A stretch of 64,000 nt of DNA from Haematococcus lacustris (taxonomy: Eukaryota; Chlorophyta; Chlorophyceae; Chlamydomonadales; Haematococcaceae): NCBI GenBank assembly GCA_030144725.1, contig JASKMD010000002.1, positions 4,467,362 to 4,531,361 of the forward strand. The letters are read 5' to 3'. Below the pieces are notes generated by a model that saw only the letters and a program-made list of their open reading frames with translations, ran no database searches and was not told the DNA's origin. Positions within the stretch are counted from its first letter, which is position 1; each line of letters opens with the position of its first letter. Shown here in pieces: positions 43,301-53,740 of the stretch. Made by a program: the position numbers and the translations under genes.

Positions 43301-44098
43301 GCTTGTGAGAGGTCGGCATGAAGGGGTGGGCAGGTGCAGCACACTCCGGTGGTGCCAGCAATGGTCTACACAAACACAAGTGAAGGAGCAAAACAAAAGA
43401 GGAGGGGGAAGAAAGAAAAACAGCCTAGAGATATGAAGGAGGGGGCAGGGTACAAAAGGAGGTACCCCGGTGGGATTTGACCCCGTCACCTGTGTCATGC
43501 CCTGGCCAAACCACTCTCCCTCAGCCATGAAGAGCAGCAGCTACTTTTCCCCCACCCAACCCCTGGCCCAAGAGGGCAGCAGCTGCTCTACACTGGTCGC
43601 CCTCAACCAAGGAGAGGAGCCGCCGCCGTCTTGCATCACACCTTTGATCCAGGTCATTCAGGCTCTCAAGGAGGAAGTTGTAGCGGTTAACACCCACCCT
43701 GCAGCACGTGGGGGAGGCAAAGGCTGCACTGAGTGCAATTGGAGGCCCATGCCAGCAGGGGTGCCACTGCTGCTGCTCATGGCCCACTACGCTGCCTGGC
43801 CCAAAACATGGAATAGCTCTGGGATTTGACTGGGTCAAAACAGTGCTTATCTGCGTTGAGGCAGTTGGCTGTGCTTGGCTGGCTTAGGACGGGCCAGCTG
43901 CTCCAACACAATGATGGATGCTGGGGCACTGGTTGCTGGGGCTTACTTGTAGGCTGTTGGGTTCTGGAGAAAAAAGGGGTCGATGATGAAGACGGGGAAC
44001 ATGTGGGTCGCCCCCTTGCATGCCTCTAGCAGCGCGGGGTTGTCGTGCAAGCGCAACCCTTTTCTAAACCACATGATGGAATTCTTGGGCACACTCAT
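36468..44098 (-). CDS. aCRY: Animal-like cryptochrome / (6-4) photolyase family flavoprotein
   Basis: FAD photoreceptor of the cryptochrome/(6-4) photolyase clade. Fourteen exons: 43947-44098, 43642-43698, 42969-43008, 42404-42460, 41766-41867, 41046-41270, 40522-40574, 39945-40064, 39459-39705, 38577-38716, 38158-38259, 37905-37988, 37477-37578, 36468-37026; phases join to 679 aa. N-terminal photolyase domain ([15 protein letters not shown]); FAD domain with [29 protein letters not shown] and NAGNWMWLS. The electron-transfer residues of Chlamydomonas aCRY are conserved one number lower: Trp398, Trp375, Trp321 and the terminal Tyr372 (in GDLYLSW). Both His of HHLARH needed for (6-4) repair are present, so repair activity is possible. 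A C-terminal extension of about 190 residues is low-complexity and ends near SSKRQR, a possible nuclear signal. Introns 6 and 11 start with GC instead of GT. Intron 4 holds a 364-bp GGGCA array. Confidence 0.94.
38338..38380. repeat. GGGGGGA repeat in cryptochrome intron 10
   Basis: Short GGGGAGGGGGGA array; C-rich in the RNA sense of this minus-strand gene. Confidence 0.75.
40313..40385. repeat. CTG triplet repeat in cryptochrome intron 7
   Basis: Two blocks of about ten CTG units separated by CGACTGT. RNA sense is CAG. Confidence 0.9.
40486..40520. repeat. CACTCTCT repeat beside the exon 7 donor
   Basis: Four CTCACTCACT/CTCTCACT units directly abut the donor of cryptochrome exon 7. On the coding strand they read as tandem GTGAGT or GAGTGA motifs, which means several overlapping donor-like sites in a row. 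Confidence 0.7.
41981..42344. repeat. GGGCA pentanucleotide array in cryptochrome intron 4
   Basis: About 73 essentially perfect AGGGC/GGGCA units. It lies between exons 4 and 5 and supplies TGCCC in the RNA sense. Its near-perfect units suggest recent expansion. Confidence 0.97.
43178..43270. repeat. GGGCAGGGCGC repeats in cryptochrome intron 2
   Basis: Imperfect 11-16-bp units related to the GGGCA array of intron 4. Confidence 0.75.
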
Positions 44099-44746
44099 GG
44101 AGCTGCAAAGGGGGCAGCGTGAACCATGGAGGTGAGGGCCAGGGTCTGGTGGTGCCACGATCGCTCAATTCGCACACCTTTGCTGACTCGACGATGCCGC
44201 TTATATCCCACGTGCTGGACGCGAGCCGGTGAAACTGGTGGGCCAACCCAAGAGGGAACGTTTAGAGCCACAAATTTCCCCGCTCCAGCCAGCGGCAACC
44301 CACAACTATTTCTACAATCAAAGATCAATAGTCGCTGCAAGCACCTAACTAAAGCGATAGCGTTGCCAATGTTGCACCAAACAACTGGACCCTACAGCCC
44401 TCATGCTACCACAGAATAAAGCAGGAACACAGGCTGCGGTCTCATTATGGTGAGGGCTACTGCTGGTGTGCCCTTATGCCCACTTCAACTTCGCCCATCT
44501 GGTGTGTGTGCCTCCATGGCACGCATGTGTAAGGTCATGTCGTAAGCAGCTTGCCGTTCAGCACAAAATAGACTATGTGGCTGAGGTACCTGTGTACATC
44601 ATCTTTTGTTGTATCCCCATGGCCGCAGCTGGCTGCACCTTGTCAGAGCAAGGCACCTCAGTTCACGACACGTGCAAATAGAGTGGCGAAGATGTTTGGG
44701 GGTGGGGGGGCGGGGGGGCCTGGGCAGCAGCCCAGGGTCAGTGAGC
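44099..44746. other. Upstream region of cryptochrome
   Basis: Should contain the cryptochrome promoter and 5' UTR. A good acceptor (TTTGCAG) lies 5 bp before the chosen ATG, so a 5' UTR intron or an upstream coding exon is possible. No other gene is seen. Confidence 0.45.
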
Positions 44747-45754
44747 TCAGCCTGCTGCCAGGGCACCATATCCAGCTGCCAGGCTGCCATAGCTGCCTCT
44801 ATGTCTCTGGTGGTGTGCACCGAATGGCGGTGGATCCTCCAACCAGTCAGCATCCACCTGCTCCCCCTCCCTCAACTCAAGCATGCCCCGTCGCAAAATC
44901 ACCTCAGCCTGCATGGCTAGAGTCACCACCACCCCACCCTCCTCCAGCAGCCAGCTGACGTCTAGGCCGCACACCATGCGGCGCACATAGGTGCACTGCC
45001 GCTTGGACCACGCTGGCCGACCACCCAGCCCCCTCACCCCAAATCTGCATTGGTGCTCGTGAGTGCCCACCAGGACCTTTGCCCCGGCCAGGGACACTGA
45101 CTCCTTGAGCATGCCAGCAAAGAGCAGCGTGAGCATGTTGCTGAACGCTGTCTCGAGCTGCTTGCCGACGTGGTCTACGATGTTGCTATCAGAGTGGTAA
45201 CGTGGGACTGCCTCGAGGCGGGCGCGGAGGTCGGGGTGCGCGGCCAGCACGACAACGACTGTTGCGCTTGGCCGTTTGTTCTCGCCGGCTCCAGGCAAGC
45301 CGCGGCACTGCTGCAGGCACAGATTCCTGCAGCCCAGGTCCGGAATGTCTGCCTGGGAGACTGGGATGTCTGTGTACACGGACTGGCCGTGCAGGTCGAG
45401 CGGGTCGGCCACGTGGGGGGTAAACAAGTCGCGCACAAGGAAGCCCAGCAGCAGGCTGTCGATCACCGCCCGGTCGCTGCAGGCCTTCACTCGTGCCAGC
45501 ACTGCAACGAGGAAGGCATCCCACAACTGTTGCGGGAGGTGCTCGGTCAGGTGAACGAGCTTGCATTTCCGGCCGTGATTAGTATCGTCTCTATCGCGGG
45601 CAGCGCGGGCCTGCCCGGAGGCCTTTCTCTTGCGTTGCGCGTCAGCGAGCTCAAGCTGTTGTGCTTCAACACATTCTAAGAATTGCAAATCATGTTCCTC
45701 CGGCGCTGGTCTAGGCACAACCTTGCGCCTTTTCTTTCTCGCCATTTGCCTCAT
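44747..45754 (-). CDS. Intronless 335-aa ORF of unknown function
   Basis: Continuous frame with no internal stop, in contrast to the short-exon genes around it. I do not recognise a family. It starts with a strongly basic ARKKRRKVVPRPAPEE stretch that could be nuclear-targeting, has an Asp/Arg-rich region, a leucine-rich helical part (WDAFLVAVLARVKAC, LLLGFLVRDLF) and a later segment with CTYVRRMVCGLDVSWLL. There is no signal peptide or clear membrane segment. A second Met four codons in (45745) is an equally good start. A single long exon with a basic N-terminus is typical of mobile-element ORFs or recent retrocopies, but no terminal repeats, transposase motif or poly(A) tail was found. The C-terminus turns into low complexity (GSLAAGYGALAAG) and may be spliced. 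Divergent from the aminotransferase gene. Confidence 0.5.
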   Translation of the reverse strand: MRQMARKKRRKVVPRPAPEEHDLQFLECVEAQQLELADAQRKRKASGQARAARDRDDTNHGRKCKLVHLTEHLPQQLWDAFLVAVLARVKACSDRAVIDSLLLGFLVRDLFTPHVADPLDLHGQSVYTDIPVSQADIPDLGCRNLCLQQCRGLPGAGENKRPSATVVVVLAAHPDLRARLEAVPRYHSDSNIVDHVGKQLETAFSNMLTLLFAGMLKESVSLAGAKVLVGTHEHQCRFGVRGLGGRPAWSKRQCTYVRRMVCGLDVSWLLEEGGVVVTLAMQAEVILRRGMLELREGEQVDADWLEDPPPFGAHHQRHRGSYGSLAAGYGALAAG

Positions 45755-46172
45755 ATCTGCGCGATAAGTTGCCTGGTCCTTTGAATATGATAAACCTAAT
45801 CGACTGCACTACTAAACTGCACAACTAAAGATCACATGCAGCCATGCAGGCATTCCAAGGGAGCAGGCGATGCAACACACGCGGCACATGTGACGTGCAC
45901 AGGCAGGACAAGGCAAGAGCATGTGCAACCCTACATGTGTTTACCCTGCAATGTACTTACAAGGCAGTATGTGCTTAGCCGAGTCCGGACAGTTCAAAGT
46001 ATGCACAACAACCCATTGGCCCCAAAGTCATTGTGGGTGGGCTGTCGACGCGGACTGCTCAAGTTCCGCGGGACGGATTAGTCAAAAGGTCGGCATCGAT
46101 TTAGTCGATTTAGTCAAAAGGTCGGCCACGGCGGCTGCATTTCACCTCGTTCGATTTGTTGATCAACCCACA
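45755..46172. promoter_or_regulatory. Divergent upstream region of the aminotransferase and the intronless ORF
   Basis: Contains a 17-bp direct repeat, TTAGTCAAAAGGTCGG, at about 46078 and again at about 46109, joined by ATCGATTTAGTCGA. It lies 50-95 bp before the aminotransferase ATG and is a candidate regulatory site, although nothing ties it to a known factor. Confidence 0.4.
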
Positions 46173-49100
46173 ATGGCGAGCAACGCAGGATCAGACGTGC
46201 GTCGTCGATGGAGGTCTTCTCGCGCCCCATCGGTGCGCTGTACCATCGGGGCTCAGCCTGATGCCATGTCTGCCCTTCCAGCAATTGTACTAGAGGCTGC
46301 AACCAGCGGGATGTGCAATTAAGCTCCCAAGGGCTGCATTACCCCGGGAGTGCCCCTCAGCGCTTTGTGCGACCAGCACGCAGCGATTTGACAGCGGCAG
46401 CGCAGCATGGCCGGACATTCCCACTCTAAAACTGCTCTACCCAGTCACACGCTCATTGCCTCCTAGGTGCAGCTCATCATGTGGACACCCAATGCAACTC
46501 ACTTCACGTCAAAACCGAACGGGGTTTCAACCACCTAGCACAGACACCAGAGACCTTAGCCTGTCGACATACCAAAGCAACTTTACCCCCTTCTTGCTCT
46601 CCCACCGCCAAGCAACCGCCAAGCAACCGCCAAGCCTCACCCTCTTTACCTCTGCAGGGAGCTGGGTTCTTCCTCGAGATCGAGAAGTGGAAGCTGGCCG
46701 CAAAGCAGGCTGGACGTGACATCATCGACATGTCAGTGGGCCTCGCCGACATGCAGCCCCAGCAGGAGCCGCTGGACACGCTGAGGGTGGGCGCTTGCAC
46801 AGCAGCAGCAGCAGCAGCAGCAGCAGTGCCTGATTGCGGTGGCAGATTGGGGCTGTGGCGGTTTATGACAAAGTGGCTGGGGCACAGACGCAAGTCGGGT
46901 GGGCACAGAGTCAGCCACGCTTACCAGCAATGGGTTGCAATTGTATGTGCTGCATGCTGGCAGTGTACTGGCAGTGCATGTGCTGCGTACTGCCAGCATG
47001 ATACAAAGGGAGTGGCTCACGCACTTTGCTCCTCCCCACTGCCTTGGGCCCAGTTCACATTGTACAGACAGCTGCACTGCTGGTGTAGGCAGCAGCCACA
47101 CTGGCCATGTTCATGACTGACCCTGGCCACCTCAGCCTGCCCTAGCCCACCATCTCATGCCACCACCACATGGGTAGCCCTGACCCTAGCAATAGCCTCA
47201 TGACATCCACCCTGCTTTGCCAGCACCACTCTCTGTGCCCCTGCACCTGGTCCAGGCTGCACTGGATGATCCCAGCACATACAGCTACTGCTTAAAAAGT
47301 GGCACCCGGGACCTGCGGCAGGCCTGCTGCGACTGGTACGCCCAGCGCTATGGCCTGCAGCTGGACCCGGACACGCAGGCCCTGACACTGATTGGCTCTC
47401 AGGCAAGCCGTGCTCCACACACGACACTCTACCCTGACATTTCAATGCAGGGAGGGTGTGGGTGGCGTGTCAATAAGCAGTGTAAGGCAAGGCAGGGCGA
47501 GGCAGGGCGGGGCGCGGAGAGGTGGGGCAAGGTTGGTGTGGCGGGGCAGGTGGGGCGGGGCTGAGCAGGTCCCAGCTTGGCATGCCTGGCCGTGAAAGTA
47601 GTGGGGCACGGATGTGGCAGGCAGCAGTGCAGTGCCTGGGCTGCGTGCTTCCCTGGCAGAGTCATCGTCAGGGTTTATGTTCAGGCCTTTGTCACAGGCA
47701 GTGTCATGTGGGTGTAGGGTTGATAAGCCGCCTGGCACATCTGCACCCATAGGCATGGGTGAGTAAGACGTGAATGAGCCACAGGGGAGGCCAGGCAGGG
47801 CAGCAGCCACCAGGCTCTAGGCAGCACCCGCCAGGCACTAGGCCTACCCAGGCACCCAGGCACCCACTCAGGCTCAGCCCTGGAACACCTGAATCCACAG
47901 GCATGGGTAGGTATGGGGTTGATGAGCCACCTGGCGCCTACCTGGTGAGGGCAGTGCAAAATGGAGCCAAATGGGAAAGGGTGGTGGGTGGTGGTGACGC
48001 TAAGGAGTCCAGTCGTGTTGCCCCCTGATACATCTATCTGATGCTGAGCACGGAGCAGTACGTGCAGGAAGGTCTTGCTGCAACAGCTTTGCTCCACCCC
48101 CTTTTCGCAAGGAGGAGTACGTGAAGGGAAGTCTTGCTACAGCCGTTGTACCATTGGTGTCAGAGTTTGCAGCACCTCACTTGTTGGTCTCTGGCCTTGG
48201 CTCTGTCACTGGCCTTGGCTGCAGGAAGGGCTGGCTCACCTGCTGCTGGCAGTGGCTGACCAGGGCGACACCATCCTGATGTGCGACGTGGCGTATGCCA
48301 GCTACTGGGGAGCAGTGCAGGTGAGCGGGCCACTCACCCCACCCCACACCGCACCACCCGCCACCATGCGGGGGTGCATGTGGGGAGGCCAGCAGCGGCA
48401 AGGGTGTGGGCAAGCGAGCAGAGCCAGTAGCATGGCAAGGGCAAGGTTGAGCTTGTGGTTGATGGGGTAGGGCAGGGTGGGGCAGTATTGAGGCGCTATT
48501 CAGACACAGGGTGATGTTCACATTGAGGGCTGATGAGAGCAGCTGCTGCACCTCCTCTCCTGCTACGCACCTGCTGGGCAGGCTGCAGCTGGCACCCCAC
48601 CCTTTACTGGTTACCCCTTCATTAAACTGTTTAGTTCATTTTGTTTTTTCCTAAGTTCATTAAACCGCCTATCCTTGTCTCCTGCCCTTCAAGGCCGTTC
48701 CTTATGTTGACCTTGACCTTGGCGCAGGTGGCTGGGCTGCAGCCAGCATTTCTGCAGCTGGACGACACCCTGCTGCCACGCTTTGACGCCGTGGACCCTG
48801 CAGTGGCCTCACGGTGGGCCTGACTCCGCCAGCAGCCTCCTGACAGACGCAGCAGGGCTGAGAGGGGGTGGCAGTGGCTGCGGCTGGGGCGATGAGAAAG
48901 GGAGCAGAGGCGGTAGTAGATGGTGGCAGCAGGTGCAGTGGTAGAGGCACCAGCAGAGGCAGCAACCTTTGAGACAAGCCATAGGGTAGGTGGTGGGAGC
49001 AGGCCATGCCCCATGCGGAAGTTCTTCCTTTCATGCAAGCTGGCCCGCCTGGAGTCCTGTTTTCTTTTTGCCTTCTTCTTCTTCCTCCTCTCCTTTTCCT

Positions 49101-49494
49101 TTCTCATTTTTTGTATCGTGTTCCAATAGAGGCTACATGGCCATCGCATTAGCGGTGCTGCTGCTGTTCCTATAGCTGTCGGCTCAACTCCTGCTGCTGG
49201 CTACCGCTGCTGCTGCTGCTGTCCCTCAGGGCCAAGGTGCTGCTGCTGAACTACCCAAACAATCCCACTGCCGCCACCGCAACAAACGAGTTCTTCAGCG
49301 CCGCCATAGCGTTCTGCCTGCAGCACGACATCCTGCTGGTGCATGACAACCCCTATGTGGACCTGGTAAGGACCATGGGCTGCTGCTGCTACTGCTGCTG
49401 CTGATGATGATAGTGATGATGTTGATGATGATGCTTGCACCATTAGGGGGCATGGCTGTGACACCAATGCACCGCCCTGGTGACAGCTGCAGCG

Positions 49495-49529
<35 letters not shown>

Positions 49530-49605
49530 AGAAATGCAAGAGGAGAGAAAAGCAGCAGAAGAAGGGGCAGGGGCAGGGCGCTCACCGTCCCACATGGCCT
49601 TGGTG

Positions 49606-49638
<33 letters not shown>

Positions 49639-49952
49639 TTAAGACTGGGAAGGGGCGGGGACTATGCGGGGCAGCAGCACCATTAGCCAGCATCAGCACC
49701 AGGCCTGGTGAGGCAGGCTGCTGGGCCCCATGACCCTATTCTAGGCTGGTGGTATGAGCAGGTGGAGCTGGTGTGAGCAGGTGTGAGCAGGTGTGATGTA
49801 TAGCTGGTATGCAACCTTTGACATCAGTGGCTAGTACACATCTCACACCAGCCTACCAAAGCAAGCAACCCTGGAAATGGGCAGGGTGCAATAGACCACA
49901 GCTCCCTACCCCTGATGTCCACATGGCCACCTTCCCACTCCTGCTGCCCTGA

Positions 49953-50005
<53 letters not shown>

Positions 50006-50010
50006 CTGCC

Positions 50011-50043
<33 letters not shown>

Positions 50044-51466
50044 ACTCTTTCAGGTGTATGAAGGCGTGGCCCCCTCCCCCCTGTGCCTCCCTGGTGGCAT
50101 GGACTGCTGCATCGAGCTGTTCTCCTTTGCCAAGGTCAGGCAGGGGCCCTCAGGCCAGACCAGGACCAACAGCAGCTTGGCGTCAGGGCAAAAGAGGCAG
50201 CAGAGGGAGCAGCAGGGGGCTGGGCAGCAGCAGGCCGGCGGCGGCGGCAGCAAAGGGACACCTAGGGTTAGGTGGACCCTTCCACGCAGCTTTTGAGTTA
50301 TTATCAGCACCACCAGCACCACCAGCACCACCACTTCCGCCAGCACCACCAGCACCAGCAGGGGCTGGCCATGTGTGTGTTTTGCCTTTGAAATGTCACC
50401 AGCACCACCAGCACCAGTGGCCACTGCGACCAGCACAGAAACTTAGTGAGAGGATGAGATGCTTGTTTGCATCAATGCATGCGCCTGAAGGCTCAGCCAT
50501 GCACTGGGCCCTACAGCTGCACCCAGTGCCCACCCCGCTGCATGTGCCGCACAGCAGCAGGCCGCCACCTCCCTCTGCCCCTGCCCTCAACCTGTTCATC
50601 TTGCCCTGCCGCTGTCAGCATGAAGCACGACCTAAATGCAGCAATGGTGTGTCAAGCAGGCCCGAGCTACCTCCTGCCCCAACCTGAAGGGCCCCAACCT
50701 CCAGTGCTGGACTGCCACCTTCATGTTTGCCGCAGAGCTACCACATAGCTGGCTTCAGGCTGGGCTGGGCGCTGGGCAATGCGGACGCCATGGCTGCCTT
50801 GGAGGCCGTCAAGGCGCCCATTGACTTCAACCAGTACAGAGGGGTGAGGGGCCTACCTGCTACCAGTGTGTGTGGGACTAGTGCAGGAAGGGGGGAGGGG
50901 TAGGGGGGTAGGGGGGCAGAGGGGTAGGGGGCAGGGGGCCCAGGGAGGGAGGGGTCAGGGGGCCAGGGGGCGAGGGCAGATTAGTTGGTCGAGTGGCTTA
51001 GTGTTATGGGGAAAGGCATCCACCAAGGTGCAGGGATGCAGGGCAGGGCAGAGCTGCTTAGGTAGGCAGGGCAGCCGGCATGGGTCCTGACTGATCTGGC
51101 TGATTATTGTGTGCTGATCTGTGCTGAGTGCCCTCACTGCCTGGTGATGAAGCAGTGCCAGCCACCACTGGGGTGGTAGGTCTGCTGCTGACTGGGCGCC
51201 TGCTGCTGCAGATCCAGCGCATGGGCGTGACCTGCCTGACAATGCCACAGCAGCGTGTTAAGGCCGATGCCCAGGTGAGCAGCTAGGCCGCGGCATGGCC
51301 AGTGGTGTGAGAGTGCAGCTGGCCGGTGGTCCATGTCTGAGGCTTGGTGTTCTCCAGGTGTTGAGGGGTGTCTGGGCTGGAGCAGGGAAGGGAGGAGGGG
51401 GAGGGGAAGGTTGTCTGGCTGGCTCCTTGGCTGCCTGGCTGGCTGGCTGCCTGCTTATCTGCCTGG

Positions 51467-51497
<31 letters not shown>

Positions 51498-52559
51498 GCT
51501 GCCTGGCTGCCTGGCTGCCTGGCATCAAGGCAGAAATATGGCTGTCCTGCAGTTGCTGGCGCATCGTAGCACCCCTCCAGTGGCCACGTATGCATGCTGA
51601 AAGTGTGACGCTGCCATTTGCCATGCATGTCGTGTCTGTGCAACTACTTGCATGCCTGGTTGGGGCATGGACATGGACATGGGCAAGCATGCGTACATGC
51701 ATGGGGGCATGTGTTCTTCAGGAGTGGAAGCGCCGGGCGGCAGGCCTGGTGCAAGCGCTGGCACAAGAAGGCTGGGCGGTGCGCATGCCGGCATCAGGTG
51801 AGCCCTCCAGCCCAAACCCCTCATCCCACCCCAGCTTACCCCACCACCGGCTTCCCCATTCCAGTTAACTATGTTGTCATGCTGTGGGTCACTACATGGA
51901 GGGGGCATCGCATCCATTGGAGAGGGAGGCAGGGTGCGGGTTGGTTAGGAATGCAAAGGGTGGAGCCCAGTGACATGGGATATTAGTAGGACATGGCAGT
52001 GCTGGCCGGTGGGTTGGGGCCGCACTGGGATCTCAAGGTGCTGCAGAAAGGAATCACATTCATACTGTACCGCAGAGTGACACTGTGTGATCAAGGCAGC
52101 TTTGGTGCTGAGCGCCATTTGTGTTTCAAACATTCTGAAGTGTGCTCCTGCTTGGTGGGTTGCCGCAATAGGCATGTACTTGTGGGCGCGTCTACCGTGC
52201 GACGCCGCGGACGAGATGCAGTTCTGTCAGGATCTGCTGGCCGCGACAGGCGTTGCACTCGGCCCTGGGCGCGGGTTTGGGCCAGGTATGATGCAACGAC
52301 TGCGCCTCACATCGCGTGGCGGACATCACCACGCGCTCCGTTCAGGGGCACTTGCCGGCTCGAGCTCTGTTTTGACGCCACCCCGTTGTCTCCACCTGCT
52401 TTTGTAGGCGGCCACGGCTATGTGCGCATCTCGCTTGTGCATCCTGAGGAGCGGCTACGGGAGGCTGCGGCGCGCATTGGAGATTGGGCGCGGGAGAAGG
52501 GGATCGACTTTGGTAGCACTGCTGCTGACAACGCGACACCGAAGCCACGGGCTCTTTGA
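46173..52559 (+). CDS. PLP-dependent class I/II aminotransferase, LL-diaminopimelate aminotransferase-like
   Basis: Fold-type I transaminase resembling cyanobacterial and plastid LL-diaminopimelate or aspartate aminotransferases, hence possibly lysine synthesis in the plastid; substrate cannot be fixed from sequence. Twelve exons: 46173-46286, 46658-46786, 47256-47402, 48225-48320, 48728-48813, 49230-49365, 50054-50134, 50736-50843, 51212-51274, 51722-51797, 52172-52285, 52408-52559; 433 aa. Signatures: [69 protein letters not shown]; the PLP lysine Lys263 at the exon 7/8 junction (ELFSFAK then [14 protein letters not shown]); [34 protein letters not shown]. The first 30 residues are Arg/Ser/Ala-rich, suiting a transit peptide. 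Intron 3 has a GC donor (CAG then GCAAGC). Exon 1 rests on phase and family length only. Confidence 0.92.
49495..49640. repeat. CAG triplet clusters in aminotransferase intron 6
   Basis: Two CAG runs of about ten units (near 49498-49522 and 49606-49636), part of a CAG/CTG-rich intron. Confidence 0.85.
49953..50042. repeat. CTG triplet array at the 3' end of aminotransferase intron 6
   Basis: Two CTG runs separated by CCCTGCCC end 11 bp before the exon 7 acceptor and probably serve as its pyrimidine-containing tract. Confidence 0.9.
51417..51530. repeat. GGCTGCCT/GCCT repeats in aminotransferase intron 9
   Basis: Alternating CTGGCTGC and CTGCCTGC units, about 110 bp. Confidence 0.8.
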
Positions 52560-53098
52560 CCAGGGCACGCCTAAGGGGGCCGAGCAAATGGCTGGGACGT
52601 TCCGCCAGAGGAAAGTGATGTTTGATGATCCGCCGACTCAGATGTTCCGCCCCCATCCGTTGACTATAACGCGCCGACTGCGGCGAGCTGAGAAGCACGG
52701 AAGAAGAATCTGGGTGATTTATTGCGGCCAGGCGTGGTGCGCATTTGAGAAAAGATGATGCAAGGAGCTGGACGCGCCCTTCAATTGATATGCGGCGGAG
52801 AATGAAGATGCCGGGGTGACAGCGGCTCAGGAGCCCGTTAGCAATGCTTCTTAGCACTATTGCTCGTCAAGGAAGACGAGCAACAGTGCTGAGAGGTGAT
52901 CCGGTCCAAAGAAGAGCCCAGTAATGACGGCCTCTGGCTTCCTGCCTGGCTGGCTGAGGTGGTCGTGAAAGGGGTGCCCCCGCACTGCAGCTATACATGA
53001 ATTACACCAGTTCTGCCTGACAAGGTGTGATGGTGGCTTACACGGTGTAAGTTACATAGATAGAGATAGATGGCTTACACCGCTTAAGCCGTCAGCCG
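52560..53098. other. Intergenic, aminotransferase 3' flank
   Basis: No gene seen. A perfect hairpin near 52848-52892 pairs TTGCTCGTCAAGGA with a nearby TCCTTGACGAGCAA-like arm (AGGAAGACGAGCAACAGTGCT), perhaps a 3'-end structure. Near 53031-53095 TGGCTTACAC is repeated with GTGTAAG. Confidence 0.4.
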
Positions 53099-53560
53099 TT
53101 AGGCTGCTTGGCCGCCCTCCCCCTTTAGGGGTTCGGGACTTTCTGAAACGCACTTCAAAACAAGGTATACAAACAAAGGTGCACTTGGACTCAACATGAA
53201 GTCATGCAAATTCTCATTATTGTTCTGGAAAGTCATGGCAAACTCCGGCTGCTCCCTGATGGATCTTGTGGCAGTGCACTCAAAGATAAAATGCATGGCG
53301 TCATCCACTATTCCTCTGTGCATCTTGTGCACGTGCGATCAATGAAAGTAAACCCCTCAAACCGAGCCTTCTCCACCCCGAAACCCAAACAGCAGGTGTG
53401 ATGCCATATGATTGATGCCAATGCCGTCCCCATGCTTGAACCATGCAGCATACAAGCATCTCTCCCGATGCAACGTCCCAGGCAACCTAGGGTCTCCCTC
53501 AAACCCAGCCCAACGCCTCCCCCACCTCTCGAGCCACTTGACTTCCATAGCCTTGGTGCC
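53099..53560 (-). pseudogene. Broken retroelement reverse-transcriptase tail (zinc-knuckle end)
   Basis: Two frames together read a C-x2-C ... H-x4-C zinc-binding tail of the type found after the reverse transcriptase domain of non-LTR retrotransposons: IDRTCTRCTEE in one frame, then VDDAMHFIFECTATR in the next, with a frameshift near 53318 and a stop directly after CTEE. Upstream in the first frame GTLHRERCLYAAWFKHGDG may belong to the same element. The downstream frame continues to a stop at 53099. No reverse-transcriptase catalytic motif is in the window. The assignment rests on the zinc-knuckle pattern, so it is tentative. Confidence 0.5.
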
Positions 53561-53740
53561 TAGGACCATGCCTGACAAAGCGACAGCACACCCATGATCA
53601 GCCCTGCGCACACCCAAGTGGAGAGCAGTGAAGAACTGGAACCCACTCTCACACACACCCTCACACCCACCCTCATCCCTGCCCTCACACCCACCATCAC
53701 ACTCAGCCTCACACCCACCCTCATCCCTGCCTGCCTGCAG

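Noticed and set aside
47217..47255. Upstream extension of aminotransferase exon 3 ([11 protein letters not shown])
   Set aside because: Using the acceptor at 47256 keeps phase with exon 2 and matches family length; the upstream acceptor gives the wrong phase.
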